A stretch of DNA of 64,000 nt from Crotophaga sulcirostris (Eukaryota; Chordata; Aves; Cuculiformes; Crotophagidae): the NCBI GenBank assembly GCA_013397455.1, contig VYZB01000220.1:1418761-1482760 (forward strand), given 5' to 3'. Below are positions 37,031 to 49,890 of this stretch, piece by piece (the first letter of the stretch is position 1; each line of letters begins with the position of its first letter). The translations under genes and the position numbers were made by a program. The notes under the pieces were generated by a model, which saw only the letters and a program-made list of their open reading frames with translations, searched no databases and was not told where the DNA came from.

Positions 37031-39989
37031 CTTTATAGGGACTGCTCACAACCACATCCAACACAGTTGATCTAACATTCTCTCCTACCAGAGAGCAAGC
37101 ACAGCAACTGCACTGAGCCACTTCCCTATGGACAGGGGATTGTGTCTCAACTGCATTTTTCCCTCTGTGCTCACGCAGTGCACTCTGTCCTTTCAGCTGT
37201 GGAATCTGATCCTGCACAGATGCATACACTAGCACAAGTATGTTCTTGTTTTTTCCTTCCTTTCAGTTCCTTTAGCCTGGTTTCTGTGAGTTCTGCTGAC
37301 ATGCACGGGGGCTTCCACCAGTTTCCCCACAATCATGCCCTTACAGCAAGCACAAGGACTGACGAGATGAGCTCCATCACAGTTGGGTGAGCTTTCCCAG
37401 GGTCCAGGAACTTGACAACTTGCATATTATTCTGGATGAAGCATAGGAAATAAACTCCCAGTGGTCTCTTAGCTCACCCACCAGCTGCAGGACTTTGTCT
37501 GCAGTGACTTTGCAGCACTCTTTATCCCTGCTGCTCTCCCTCTTCGGACATGGATCAGGAGGCCATTAACTTGTTTACTCCATACTGGCCCCAGCCTCAG
37601 AGACTTCTTGCTGGACAATATATCAACAAAAAACATTTGGCAAGATTTATGGGGCTGTTGCTGCCAGCTGTGGACTGTAGAAAGTAAAAAATGTCCTTTC
37701 TGAGGCAATAAAATATAAAACGGGACCCAATTTCTCTCCAGGGTAGGAATCATTATGTTTGACAATGCTGTAAAACACATGGTGCTACAGCACGGGGGTG
37801 AGAGCCAGAGTAAACGCTGCCTTCAGAAACCTCATTCATTGCAAAGCTGGGAAGTGTGACTCATTGCAAAACAAGAAAGGAAGGGTCTTGGGTGGAGCTG
37901 GTCTCCCTTCAGCCTTTCTCTTCTCTGAAAGGACCAGAAATCCTTTTACACAGATTTTCTGAAGCTGATTTTAAATTCATTCCGTTAAATTCGAGTGAAT
38001 ACTCCAGGTATATACAGCAAGAATGGTTTGCTCCTTTATTAAAGCAGTTTAGCTTAATTGGCTCACAGAACGATTAAACTGATGGAGTTATATGAAGGAG
38101 TTTTCACTAGTTAAACTGTACCAATTCCAATTAGGAATTAGAATCCATCTCTTTGTGCCAGAGACTCTGGGTTTTGTATAAAGACTTTGTCTAAGGGAGA
38201 AAATAAGTAACAGTTCTCAGCTGATTAATTCCCACTGTGTGTCTGCCTGTTTGTCTTTAATTTTGTCTCTACCTGTTATTGTGCTGGTTGGTATACTCTG
38301 TGCATTTCTGGCAATGTCACTGTAGTGAAATGCTAGCTACCACAGTTTGATTTAAGTTACGCTATGGTAGGGAAGACCTGTATTTCTAAAATCTGTCTGA
38401 GCCAAGGGAAAGAGGAGGTGTTATGTCAGGCAGGAATAGAAAATGAAGGAGAGATGAGAGAGATGTAGCTGTAGGGCTCTGTTTTTCCCCTGGGTTTGGA
38501 TGGGAGAGAGATGTTCACACTAGAAATACAGTGCAACCTGCATTGTCTCATCCCCAGTGCAGTGTGCTCTGCGGAGCGTGTGTGCTCAACAAGGTTGGGT
38601 GAGTCTGGTGGGAGAAGCATCTTCTCTGGGTCCTTTTAACTTCATGTCAACATTTTCAATTCTTAATAAAATCAGATTGCCTCAGGACTGAGAGCTCTTG
38701 ATGTTCAGTTCTAGGAGGGCAATAATGAAAAGAGAGCCCTTTGAGAGGAAAAAAAAGTATAATGGGCAAGTCTGAGACTTCTGTCCTTTTCTCTAGACTG
38801 ACTTCTCCTGGAAATACATCCTGTTCTTGCTCTGTAAGCCCTAACCAGTGGCTCTGCAGTTGGAGTAGTGTCCCAACAGTCTTGTATTTACCTGAACTTG
38901 ATTCTGGATGATCCTTGGTAGATCAAGCAATTAATGTTATAAAGGAGGCTGGAGAAAATATAAGGTGGACCTGCCCTTCATTGGGAAATCTCAGGAAATG
39001 CAGTATAAATGCAAAAGACAGTGAGATGACCTCAGGCTGAGAGAGCAGGGGGGAATGACTTATTAACAGCACATCTTATAGAAGCAGAAATCAGAATACT
39101 CCAATAAGCAGTTAGTTTGACTGCATTTGTAGATGCAGATGTTTACCTTAGTTGGGGCACTGTCATCACTGACAGCTCCCAAGAGCACAGTAATAAAACT
39201 TGAACAAATGCTGTTCTGAATTAGTGGCTCTGGGTGCCACTACCAGCAGGGCAAGATTCCTTTGATCCTCAGAAGTGCACATTATTTTTAGTTTTCTCTT
39301 TCTCTAGTGAGTGAGTTCCTTCTTTGATGAGTAAGTTTATTTCCTGTGATATTCTTGGATTCTGCTTATCTGGTTTCAAATGCTTTGTAACCAACTAGGG
39401 GGTAATTTATACCAATGTGAACATACCATATACCCTGTAGTGTGTGTCCTGTTATATCCTAATAAACCTCTAAAATATGGACTATGTGGGCTAAATTTTC
39501 ACATGGTCATAAGCTAAGGCCAGGCTATTTTATAGAGATAAGCACTCCTTTGATCCCTCGAATACTCAGCTATTTGGGAATTCAGATCCATATGGTGATG
39601 AATTACATCTCCCTGCTCCTGCCTCCCTTTGCTTCTCCCCAGCTCCTTACCCAATCTGTGTTTTGTACATCACAGCCACTTTGGTAAGCATGCAAAAAGC
39701 CCAGTCCCCACTGACTCTCAAACACTCGAACATTTTCACACGACAACTGCTGCGGAATAGGTCAGTGTATTATATAAGGCACTCAATGTCAGACAAAGGC
39801 GGTGCTGTGATTATGATGTGTGAAAGAAAAGGAAAGAACCCTTAAAAACAAAGGAAAAAGAGGTGATAAAACACATTGAGGGCAGCAATATCTGGTTTGG
39901 ACAAAAGCTATTTTTAGTGAAGAACCCCTCTTTTATTTCCCCTGGTTCTCCTTATCATCTCTCAATGCTGTATCTCCCTCTTCTATCAG

Positions 39990-40170
39990 GAACCTGCTCT
40001 GGGGTTTATTCTTTACTATGCAAGCTTGTCATGTCTGTGTTTAATGAAGTTTAATTATCTTCTGAGATTCGATGAATAATTATAAATCTCTTCAAGATGC
40101 AATCACAAGCACTTCATGGTTCATTAGCAGTGTAAAATCAATTGTAATTCACGTAATCCCTCTCTCCTGA
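39990..40170. promoter_or_regulatory. AT-rich block, candidate conserved non-coding element
   Basis: Dense homeodomain-type cores in non-repetitive sequence: TTTAATGAAGTTTAATTATC, GATGAATAATTATAAATC, GGTTCATTAGCAG and AAATCAATTGTAATTCACG. It ends at a switch to C-rich DNA. One of the stronger-looking candidates by texture, but without conservation data. Confidence 0.3.
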
Positions 40171-40375
40171 CCAGCCGTACGCTTGTCCCCTCTGTGCACC
40201 TTGTTGTTCCTCCCTCGTTTCAACACTGGAGAATACATTAATCTGTTTTCCTCTGAAACAAGTTAGAGTTTAGCTAGGGTAGGGGAAAAGAACTGGAGAA
40301 TGCAGGAAGTGGGAATTGGGAGCCTGGACAGCAAGGTTAGATACACCTAGACATGCATTCTATCTTATGCTGTGG

Positions 40376-40490
40376 GTGCTTTGGAGGTGTTTAAGAGATG
40401 GGTAGACCAGGTGCTCAGGGATATGGTTAGTAGTGGACAGGTAAGGTTGGACTCTGTGATCTCAAAGGTCTTTTCCAACCAGCTTACCAG
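40376..40490 (+). repeat. CR1 LINE, short 3' end
   Basis: A 115-bp CR1 tail in sense orientation: TTGGAGGTGTTTAAGAGATG, GGTAGACCAGGTGCTCAGGG, ATATGGTTAG, then the terminal GGTTGGACTCTGTGATCTCA and AAGGTCTTTTCCAACC. The extreme 5' truncation is normal for CR1. The terminal octamer repeats are not clear. Confidence 0.93.
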
Positions 40491-41689
40491 TGTCCTCTGT
40501 TTGGAAATACCTCCAAGAGTTCAGTGGCCTTCCTTTGGGAATTGTCTTTGACTGTATGCATCTTTACTTCCTCTTGGTCTTGTCTTCAATTTGAACTCAA
40601 ATTACAATTTACCCTCTTGAAAATCTCCTGAGATCTGTGAAGCTTTGCACTGTTTGAAAAGTAAGGACTGAAAGTTTATTTTCGGAGGGACTGATAAAGC
40701 TGGAGGTGCCAGCCCTGACAGAGGAAGCTGTTGAGTGCTATCTTTAACTTTCTAAACGGCAGGCAGCATGTGAATCCAGCTGCACAATGATCCTGGAGTG
40801 ACCTTTTTAATTGAAACTCTTTAACCTTTCTGTGCAATTATAGCTACAAAATTTTACTGAATGCAGAAAAGATGGTTGTTTTTCACTTTTTTTTATAAAG
40901 GTTAAAAGATTGAAAAATAGAAGAGAAAGTAAGACAGAGAAAGAGGAATGGAAATTAATGCAGTTGGGTTGCAGTTTCCAGCAGCCCCAGGAGAGCTCTA
41001 CGATGAAGATGACATTTCCATACAATTGACATTTCCCGGCTGGAGCAGTCCTCTGATTTGCAGCTGCTTGTGTGCTAAGACCATCATGAAGAGGATCATT
41101 TAGTTTCTCATATTCATCAAATGTGATTTAATTTTCCCCCATCCCCTCATACCCCCACATCTCATTCCAGAACTGGCACAAGCTGCGAACTCTGCCTTTC
41201 CTTCACCTTTTGTAGGGGTGACTTTTGCCAGACCTCCTGCTTTTTCAGCTCTCTGTGGAGTCTTGTGGAAGAGAGGACTTGCTTTTTACTGGGAAGATTG
41301 ATGCAATTGGAACAATGGCCCTCATGATTTCAGCTTCCAGTTTTGGAAGCGAGTTTCTGTGTAGTTTTGCATTTATTTATATGTTTGTGTTTGTGGATAC
41401 ATCTCTTCTCTGCAAAAGTTGCTGTATGGCACTACAAAGGTCCCTTGCAGAGCTTGTGACTTTCAGGTTCTGCAGGCTCATACAAAGCCTTCCAGCATCT
41501 TACACAGAAGTCTTTAATGGGCAATACTTCCTCTTGGGCACAGGTTGCTGTGGAATAGAGCAGCTTTTCTTCCAGATTGTCAAAGTTTTTCCAAAGTGCA
41601 TGTATCAAGCCGGAGATGTATGCTTGACAACACGACATTGCTTTGAATCTGCTTAATTCAATTGAGATGAGTAGGATATGCATCTTCAG

Positions 41690-41830
41690 CTGAATTATTC
41701 CTCTTCAATAAATATGTTGCTGCAGTAATCAATTGGCACATAATTAACAAACAATAACTATCTTATTAAATCTAAATGAAATGCAAATGCAATTCGGATT
41801 CATTTAGATCCCCAGTGATGAGTTGCTTTG
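41690..41830. promoter_or_regulatory. AT-rich block with octamer inside a dyad, candidate enhancer element
   Basis: Contains AATAAATATG, GTAATCAATTGGCAC, ATAATTAACAAACAATAAC (forkhead-like and SOX-like cores), an octamer ATGCAAAT at 41781-41788 and a second ATGCAAT immediately after. The octamer begins the loop of a perfect 11-bp inverted repeat (41770-41780 with 41799-41809). The combination of POU, SOX-like and homeodomain cores resembles neural or early developmental enhancers. This is inference from motifs. Confidence 0.35.
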
Positions 41831-42162
41831 CTTCCCCTTCAGCCATTGCTCCTCTTGAGCAAGAGCTGCTGCCGTGGCTGTCACTAGAGACAACAGGGCA
41901 GCGTTGAACCAGGGTTTCATGCCTGCATTGTGCTTGCCCAGCAGGGCAAAGCTGGATCAATTCAGTCACCAGCTGAAGGCCACAAGGCACAGTGCTTTTA
42001 TTAACCCGCTCATCCTGATGCTTTCCTGTGGGGGCATTTCAGACAGCACAGAGATTGAGGCCAGCCCTTTCCTTTCACTCCTTGCCACCAGCTCTGTAGC
42101 TTCTGTCTGTGCCCCAGACCATGGCTGTTCTCAGCCTCTGCCTCAGCCCTCTCATTAGTGCT

Positions 42163-42180
42163 TTGCCACCTCTTGGTGCC
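42163..42180 (-). promoter_or_regulatory. Possible CTCF-like core
   Basis: TTGCCACCTCTTGGTGCC fits the reversed CTCF core pattern GCC(C/A)CCT..TGGTG at most positions. It sits in the locally GC-rich stretch 42050-42400. A single hand-matched site has a high false-positive rate. Confidence 0.28.
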
Positions 42181-42669
42181 AGGCTAGGGTGCAGCTGCAT
42201 CCCTTCCCTGGACCGAAGGCGCAGCTGCTGGATGTGTGCTAACTGCTTGCTCTGTCGCTCTGCTGTCCCTCATGGCAGCTGCTCCCCTGCCTGCTGCTCC
42301 AAATTGGGTTCTCTGAACATCCCTGAGCATAAGGGCTGGTTAACACAGTTCCTGGCTGGGAGCTGTTGTGTTGCTGGGAGCCCTGATGGATGGATGAGAG
42401 TAAACTAGAAACCCCAGCAACTTGGTGAAATAGGCTTTGCTAGCAATCAGATAATGTTATTGTCCTGATCAAATCTGAATTCAGGTGGTTACCAGCTGTG
42501 TGCCGTGGGATAGGATTTTGAATTGGTGAAACAAATTAGAGAGAACATCTAAGCCACAGTTGTCCTAAATTGCCATGTACCATTGGTATGCAGTGCTCAT
42601 AACACACAGTCTCAGCTGAGAAATGGTTGTGCTCAGTAGTGAATGAGCTGATCTTTACTTGGTGTCATC

Positions 42670-42860
42670 CAGGGCATTAGAGCAACACTTGAGGCACTTG
42701 AGTTTGTTTCTGGCTTGGCCAGTAATCTGCTCTAATACCTTAAGCAAGTTGTTTAATCTCTTTGTGCTTTCATTTTCCTGTTTATTAAATGGCTATATAC
42801 ACACACTTCCTGCATAAAAATCTTCAATATCTTTTGCAGAAAAGAGCTGTGCAAGACTGG
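42670..42860 (+). repeat. MIR-like SINE remnant
   Basis: AATACCTTAAGCAAGTTGTT, TAATCTCTTTGTGCTTTCAT, TTTCCTGTTTATTAAATGGC and then TATATACAC follow, in order, the MIR line that in other copies reads GACCTTGGGCAAGTT...CTCTGTGCCTCAGTTTCC...TCTGTAAAATGG. The head is too decayed to define, and the left edge is approximate. Confidence 0.62.
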
Positions 42861-45749
42861 ATGTTTTCTTTAATATCCTCTAGTTTGACGTTTTGCTAAA
42901 ATAAAAGACACTACAGATGAGATGATTAGATGCAAGTTTGATAAGTGTTGACAGATTGTTATTAGCAAGAAAGCCACTGGAAACCATTTCATGCAGATTT
43001 TGACCATCACGAGCCAATTCTTTTCTACAAATATACCCCCCAGATCTTACTTGAGCACAGGTTGCCTTTTGACCCTACTTACACTGAAAGAATTGATGAC
43101 TTGCAAAGAACTTAATTGCTTAGGAAAGAAGCTGAAGATAGTAGTGGTATGCAGGTAGATAATTGTGTTTCGGTCCCAGAGTGACAGAAAGACTTCGATG
43201 AGTGGTATTCCCGTTGTCTTAAGTGTGACTACAAAAGAAGGCTACATAAAACTAAATTGCCTCTGACCTTTCAGAGCAGAGATATACATTCATAGAATGA
43301 CAGAAATACTTTAGCGTCTTTTAGAGAAGTGCCAAGCACAATGGAAACTTCTGCCTTAAATTTCCAGACCAAGATCTCCAGGCCATATTCACACAGCTTT
43401 TAATTGATTGATTGTTCATTTCCTGGCATCTTGTGGGTGCAAGCAAAGGTAGTTCAAGAGCACATCTCAGAGATTTCTCAGTTCCTCATGCTGATTTAGG
43501 CCTGATTCTCAACCCAGAGGACCTGAACAGGAGTTTATCTTTGGCTGCAGTGGAGCAGAGGCAAGCCCTTTACAGAAGAAGGCTTTGATTACTGTGCAGT
43601 GCTGGAAAGGGTCACTTAGAGGGCCAGAATATTTCAACCGTGATGCCTCAGAAAGAAATCCATCTGTGTTTCCTATGCAGAATATGCAGAGCCCAACATT
43701 CAGGATCCACCAAATCCATTGTGCATAGGCTATGTTGGATATAAATCAGCAACAGGCCATTGATCTTTAGCTTACGCAGACTTAGAGCTGCTGAGGATCT
43801 GATCTGGGGTCATAACCTGAAAAAATATATACTTTTGTCCTTTATGAGATGCTCTGTATTTGTGGGAAATCTAGCAACTGCCCAGATTGAACTGTGGCTT
43901 TTGGAAGGTTCTCTACAAAACTGAAGGAGGGATTTCATACTCTGTCATAGTGGTCCAGGCTCATTACAGAGCAGAATGTCATCTACTGCATGCCAAGAAT
44001 CTTGTTTACATAACTTTTTTTAGAAATTTTAATCTCAAGACTTTAATGCACTTGGAAGTCATATGGGAGATGAAACTAGGAGGAAGCCACAGGGGAATCT
44101 GATGGGAAAAGAACTGGCTTGTGCGTTTCAAAATAGAATATTTTTGCCAATATAAAGTGCAAGGGTCCAAATGCAGGGTCTGCCCAAAAGCATTAGAACA
44201 GTCCAGGACTGCAAAAAGTTTATAACACACAGATTTGTTTTCCCCAGTCCTGCAGCTGTCTGCCACACTACTGAATAGGAAAAGGCTGAGGACTTCTGTC
44301 ATGTATGCTGGTTGCCACATGAAGGTCTATGTCTGTGCTTCTGGCCATACCAGAAGTGGGTGTATTTTACTATGTGTGTGATTAGAAAGAGAGAAGGAGA
44401 GATCACCATGCAGTTTTGATGATGACACTCTGGAATATACCTCCCCAAGGGTAACAGCCCCTGGGCTCATTTCTTTATTGCTTTTTACCTGCTTTCACCA
44501 TTTTTATCAGGTGCAATGCAGTCTCACTCCCAGTGGTGACAGTTCACAACTGCTTTGCATTGAAATAAACTGGGATACAAGAACAAGTTGAAGACAAGGC
44601 CAGCACCTGGTAGGAGTTTGCTGTGCATCCTGGAAGTCCCCTGAATTGCAGGCTTTTGCCCTGCTCTTCTTTGGGTAGTGGAGGTGAGGAGTGACTTGTG
44701 TTAAGTAAGGGAGCTGCTCTTTGGGAATCATCTCTGTTACAGAGCCATTAGATAGATGTTCCTGAAATAGCAGCAGATCAATTGATTCATAAGTAATTAA
44801 TGCATTCCCCTCCCATTGGGCAACTCAGAATCTACAGCTCAGGAATTAAATAACACAGCTCAGCTCCGTTCAGCTGAGAAAACATTGGTACTTGTGTTCC
44901 TTGCGGCCCTGCACGTACTACTGTGAGCACCATCTCTTCTCCTCCAGACACCTTCCCTTCTTGTGTTGGGAGACCTGGTGGTTGTCTGCTGTGTGAAATG
45001 GAGCATTTCCTTCTGTAGTTGCTGGAGAATTCTGATCTTAGCTGCTTAAATTGGTGAATCATCTGTGTGCCCCCTGAAACGCTGCAGCTGTCCCACCTTT
45101 TCCCCATTTGTCTGATAATGTCACTCAGTGTTGTTGCCTGCAGCAGTGTGCAGAGTGAAAGAGCAAGAGATGCTTCTGATCCAAACCAGTGTCATTGAGA
45201 TCAGAATAGATCCTTTGCAATATAACAGTAAGTGCTTTGTAGAACTTCAAAAAGGAAACAAAGCCTGGTGCATCCATCTGTGAGACTCTGGTGCACATTA
45301 TCAGGCACAGAGTTCTGTGTAGGTTTCTGTGTCTCTCTTGGAGCACCAGGACTCTGCAACTCTGTACCTAGGAATTTTCCTCGCCTGTATCACTTCTGAC
45401 TTCAGAGTAAGGAAAAATAAGGCTTTATTTCAATTCTTTTTTATAAACAACCTGTCCATGGCAGTGGTCCTTGTATGAGAAAAGACAAGCAGCAAAACCC
45501 AGTGAACCTACAATGTGGCCAGGTGGATGGTGTGGTTCTTGAGCATTCTGGTGGTGTTCTCTCTGCTGTCAGGGACTGTTTGATTAAATGGAAACGAGGA
45601 CCTTCAAAAACTTAGACTGAGTTACTACAGCTTTCTAATCTAATATCCTGCAGATGCTCTCATTCCAACTATCTGAGCATGCAGTAGGGGTTGAGCAGTG
45701 GATGTGCAATGGACAGAAAGGAACTCAGGCTCTGATATTTCTAAGACTT

Positions 45750-45990
45750 ACAGGAATATTATTATTTTTATTTATTATTTGCAGTCAGTACAAGTATTAA
45801 TTAGCAGCCTCCCAGGGGAATCTGCTAGCTGTGTGTCCTGCTGGGCTTGAAAGCTACTGCATTCATTTTGCGTTTAAGTTGATGTTTTAATTAAACTGCC
45901 CCCTAATTATCTTAACTAGCTTTTAAATAATAACTTTCCACTGAACCATTCACATCAGCTGCTAATTGGCTCCCTTCTGTTTACATAGAT
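45750..45990. promoter_or_regulatory. AT-rich block, candidate conserved non-coding element
   Basis: Several TAATT/AATTA cores in unique sequence: AAGTATTAATTAGCAGCC, GATGTTTTAATTAAACTGCC, CCCTAATTATCTTAACTAGC and GCTGCTAATTGGC. Interspersed normal-complexity sequence argues against a simple repeat. Confidence 0.3.
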
Positions 45991-46716
45991 CTGGCTGGCT
46001 CAGACAAATGTGGGAATGGAATGGCAGGTAGGTTTGGGAAGGGGCTACGCTCCCTTTCATACACTGGGCTTCTGCTGTGTTTGCCATCACAGTAATGAGT
46101 CAGATTCCAGGGTGAAATGGAGATGGCTATGCTGGCAAGTGCTTCACCATTTATTCATGGGCTGTGTGTGATGAGGGTATTATTTGCTTGTGTTTCCACA
46201 GGTTACTCCATCTTCAGGGCATCTGATCACTGGCCCAATGGCAAATTATTCTGTTTCTGTGCTCTCCCAGTTTGGACTAATTCACAGTGCATAATTAATG
46301 GATGTTGCCCTGGTTGGGAGCAGGGTCAGTTCTTGGCACAGACAGTGGCATTAATAATGTACGCAGTGGCTGCTGCAAATTGTAGAGGTCACCACACAAG
46401 CTCAACAGTTCATGGGCTTGCTGTGTTTGTAACTCAGGAAGACTGGAAGGAGGAGCAGTGTATCCAGAATTCCAGGCATCCCTCAGCACACTGATGTTCT
46501 GTTTCCCAAGGGGCAGTATTTCCTGTGCTGGGAGAAGGCTGGTGTTGCCTGACTCTTTCCCATTGCAGCCTTTCCCCTGCAACCCACAACAACCTTTTGA
46601 GTGATAGATTGTGGAGTTGGTCACACTCCTCCTCACTTCTGACTTACACAGCTGGGCTGAGAAGAGCCTGAAGTGTGGACATGACATCTGATGTAGTGCT
46701 ACTGCAAATGTGTCTT

Positions 46717-46752
46717 TGGTTGGTGGTGTGTGGTGGGGTTTGGGGTGTCTGT
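46717..46752 (+). other. G/T-rich tract, possible two-tier G-quadruplex
   Basis: Runs GG, GG, GG, GG, GGGG and GGGG separated by one to three T-rich bases. Only two runs reach four G, so any fold would be weaker than that at 11.88 kb. Confidence 0.4.
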
Positions 46753-46779
46753 GTGCTATTGGATTACTGCCTGCATGAC

Positions 46780-46925
46780 TAGGTATATATGTGTGGGTTC
46801 ACAAACATGAACCTGTGCCTTTATGTGCACTGCAGGCTCGATCCATGTGCACATCTGCAAACAGCTGCATGCATCTGCAAACTGCATGCGTGAGCTAGTA
46901 CATAACTGCACACTTGTTAGCACAT
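46780..46925. repeat. Degenerate CA/TG-type simple sequence
   Basis: Recurring GTGCACATCTGCAAAC, GCATGCATCTGCAAAC and TGCATGCGTGAG units, an imperfect tandem of roughly 17 bp near 46850-46890, within broader TGTGTGC-rich DNA. Confidence 0.5.
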
Positions 46926-47204
46926 GGGGATCAGATTAGATTCAGAGCTCTGTACTCTCATGTTATTTAAGTGTTCTCTGCTGGATTGCATTCCCAAGGT
47001 TCTGTTCTATACACTACATCATGCAGTTTGTCAACCTGATTTTTCCTTCTCTTGTGTTGGTTTAAAACCTCTACCACAAAACCAACAAAACATGGTGTGA
47101 TGAAATGTGTCCCAGAGGTAGCAGGTGAACATATGTAATCCTTCATTACTTGTGTCACCAATGCAAAACCATCCTACGTGCCACCAGCTCCCATTTGGAG
47201 ATGT

Positions 47205-47345
47205 GTGCTAATTAGACTTTTATTACAATGTGTATTTGAAAACAATTAGAATTACAGTGCCAGCATGTGGCTAATTCAACCTCATGATGTTGATTCGGTT
47301 AAGTCAGCAAACTGGTGACTTAGTTTGATTGCCAGAGTACATGTG
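47205..47345. promoter_or_regulatory. AT-rich block, candidate conserved non-coding element
   Basis: TAAT cores at GCTAATTAGAC, GAAAACAATTAGAATTAC and GTGGCTAATTCAACC, with CATGATGTTGATTCGG. Non-repetitive. Composition-based only. Confidence 0.27.
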
Positions 47346-49739
47346 TGTGTGAATTGCCTTTGATCGGGTGCCACTGCAGCCACCTGCCACCACAGAGGGA
47401 CACACGTACTCTGCAGTGCTCCTCAGCATCATACAGGCTTCTGTCTAGATTTTGAGGGTATAAATGTTTCAGGGCCCTTGAACATTTATGTTCAGCCAGG
47501 AGAAGAAAGTATGCATGGCGGGTGAAATGCCAAAACTGAGTGAGCTGGACACAATCCTTTACCCTCAGACAACATCTTCTGACAACAGTGGAGCTGCTGG
47601 GTCAGTATTTGCACCCACGTGCACCAATGCCAGGTGTTGTAATGCAGGGATCATTCAGGTAGGGGTGGAGCAGCACAGATCTCTGTCACTTTCCTTTTGA
47701 GTCATGACTCCAGAAGTGCTTTCAGAAGGGACTTTTCATCTGGGATTATTGACATGCACTGGTTTCTGTGGTTTTCTGTAGCTTCGTGGAATGAGACAGG
47801 ACTGAGACCACCAACCTGGCTGACCTGAGACCGCCAGCAAACCTTTGGGCAGCAATCACTGCTGGCTGACTAGAACCACCACCTGAAAGAGAAAGGCTTT
47901 CCCTTCATTTCTATTCCCTGATTTGTCTGGCATTGCTCCAAAGATCTCTGTTGCCGGAGGATGCTGAGCAGAACATATTCTTGGAGATAAGTGATTCTTC
48001 CCCCTTGAGGAATTTGCATTCAGCAGTCCTCATCTACACTTATTAATTTCCATGTCACAAGACAAAATAAAATCCTTCATCTTTTACATTTCCAAACAGC
48101 AGAATTTTGCCTCTCTTGTAGGAGAAACCTCTTTTTGCCGTCATCACCATCTGTTTTCAGATTCACTGTCAGGAAATCAGGTTTGCTTTTAGTTTAACAG
48201 AGAAAACTTGCTGTTTGTCTGTAAACCCTTTTCTCTTTGGAAAGGCAGCACTGTTCCACGTCATAATTGTGACAGGTTTAACCTCTGCAGCTGTGCTTTC
48301 ATACTCTACATCCTGTATGTGGTTTTACTAACTTGTGGCTGTTAAATCTGGAGATCTGGAAAGGAGGGGCGGGAAGGAAAAGGCCATGTGTTTTTTAGGG
48401 AATGGCTTGTCCTTATGTGCATGCTCTCCCCAACCTCCTCCTTTGAACACATCGACAGGAGCCTTCTTTGGCAGCCTTTGTCTGGCTTCCAGTCTCCGCC
48501 TGGATTAATGCAGTGGTAACGCAGGTTTTAAGCACCTTGCATGCACGTCAGTGGCTGCAATTGTCAGTTAAAATTTGCTAGTGGAGTAAAATAAAGACCC
48601 ATGAAGGTATAAAAAACTAAAGTTGGAGATAAGGAGGTGTTTTATATTGACTTTCATTTCAGAGACTGCAAGAAGAACATAGTTTTTTGTCATCTGAGCA
48701 AAGGATGCACCAAAAAGGACAGAAAAGCAGAGAGAGATGCAGAGATTTATGGATGAACAGGAGGAGAGAGGGGAGGATGCGTAGAAAATAAGAGTGGTGA
48801 AAGGAACAGTTTCCTGTAATTTCAGTTCTACATTAACAGACATTAAGTTGCTTCTTCTAAGGGCACCTTCACAATTCCAGTGCAGTGCAGATGTGAGCAC
48901 AATGGCCCTTCAGCATTTTGCTTGCACCTAAGGGGAGCTTGTGGGGCTTGTTTAACAACACACACAGATGTCTGATGAGAGAACTACCAGTTTCTGCATG
49001 CAGGCAGGAAAATGAATGGGATGAGCTTTGTTTCCCCCTTTGTGCATCTTCAACAGCATAGTGAGGCATGTCTTTTTTGATGGGATCTTTTTGTCAAGGA
49101 TACAAGGAAACCTGAAGCTTTGATCTGCTGCGTGCTCACCCTGGTGAACTGTCCTTACTGATCTCAATACACAGAATATAGCCTAGAGTTAGCGGAGTCG
49201 AGAGCTAGGGTAAATTCTTTTACTTTGAGTCAGTAAATCAAAACTCAAGCAAAAGTTTTCCACTGGAATTACTGAACATTTTGACACCAGATTCAATAGA
49301 AGCAGAGTTTCACCTTGGCAGCCTCTCTGAAAGACACAGTTTAGGATAACCACAGGGTCTCAGACTTTGTGCAGCAATGTCTGGCTGAAGCGCTGCACAC
49401 TGTCCTATGCAGACTAGATTGCTGCAGGACTTTCAGAGCTGATAGCATCTCAGAACAGTCCAGAAGACCATACCTTCTTCCTTCTTATCAAAATGCAACA
49501 TCATTCTTTTCAAGGTTTTGTGCCAATGGATTTGAAAGTGCAGTGTGAGTTACATGGCACTAGTTGGGCCCCATGGTTTATTTCCTTCCCTAACTCACTG
49601 TACCCGTCTATTTGAATTCTTACTATGGCTGGAAGCCAGGACATGCTGAGAGGTTCATTCTTCTTGACCAAAGCCTCACGTTTTCCTTCGTTTTCCAGGG
49701 AGGCCAAGAGAACTGAATTATACTGTTCAACTTCCTCAG

Positions 49740-49890
49740 CTTTATTTAAGACAAGCTGTGCTCATTTTCTCTGTTAATCAGTTTGAGCTATTAACACCAC
49801 AATACATAAACAAAGGGACTTTGTGCCTGGACAGCAGTCAGATTAATGAGTACGCTGGAGCTATAACACAAACGAACTTTGCTGTGAACA
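49740..49890. promoter_or_regulatory. Candidate regulatory block with SOX-like dyad
   Basis: Within unique AT-rich DNA (CTGTTAATCAGTTTGAGC, GCTATTAACACCACAATAC, CAGATTAATGAG) lies ACAAAG-GGA-CTTTGT (49810-49824). This is an exact head-to-head inverted pair of SOX/TCF-type ACAAAG cores three bases apart. SOX8/9/10 are known to bind as dimers to inverted pairs at about this spacing. The dyad is seen directly. SOXE binding is inference. Confidence 0.35.

Larger units (their letters stand above)
34761..40375. other. Unique non-coding sequence, no gene seen
   Basis: No supportable gene. Two antisense-overlapping frames around 35.2-35.5 kb are discussed under rejected items. Present are a 19-bp tandem duplication at 35921-35958, degenerate CA/TG sequence at 36815-37030, and AT-rich blocks at 36185-36265 and 39990-40170. 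Confidence 0.65.

Noticed and set aside
43285..43345. ATTCATAGAATGACAGAAATAC, like the start of a reversed CR1 end
   Set aside because: The following sequence does not continue into CR1.
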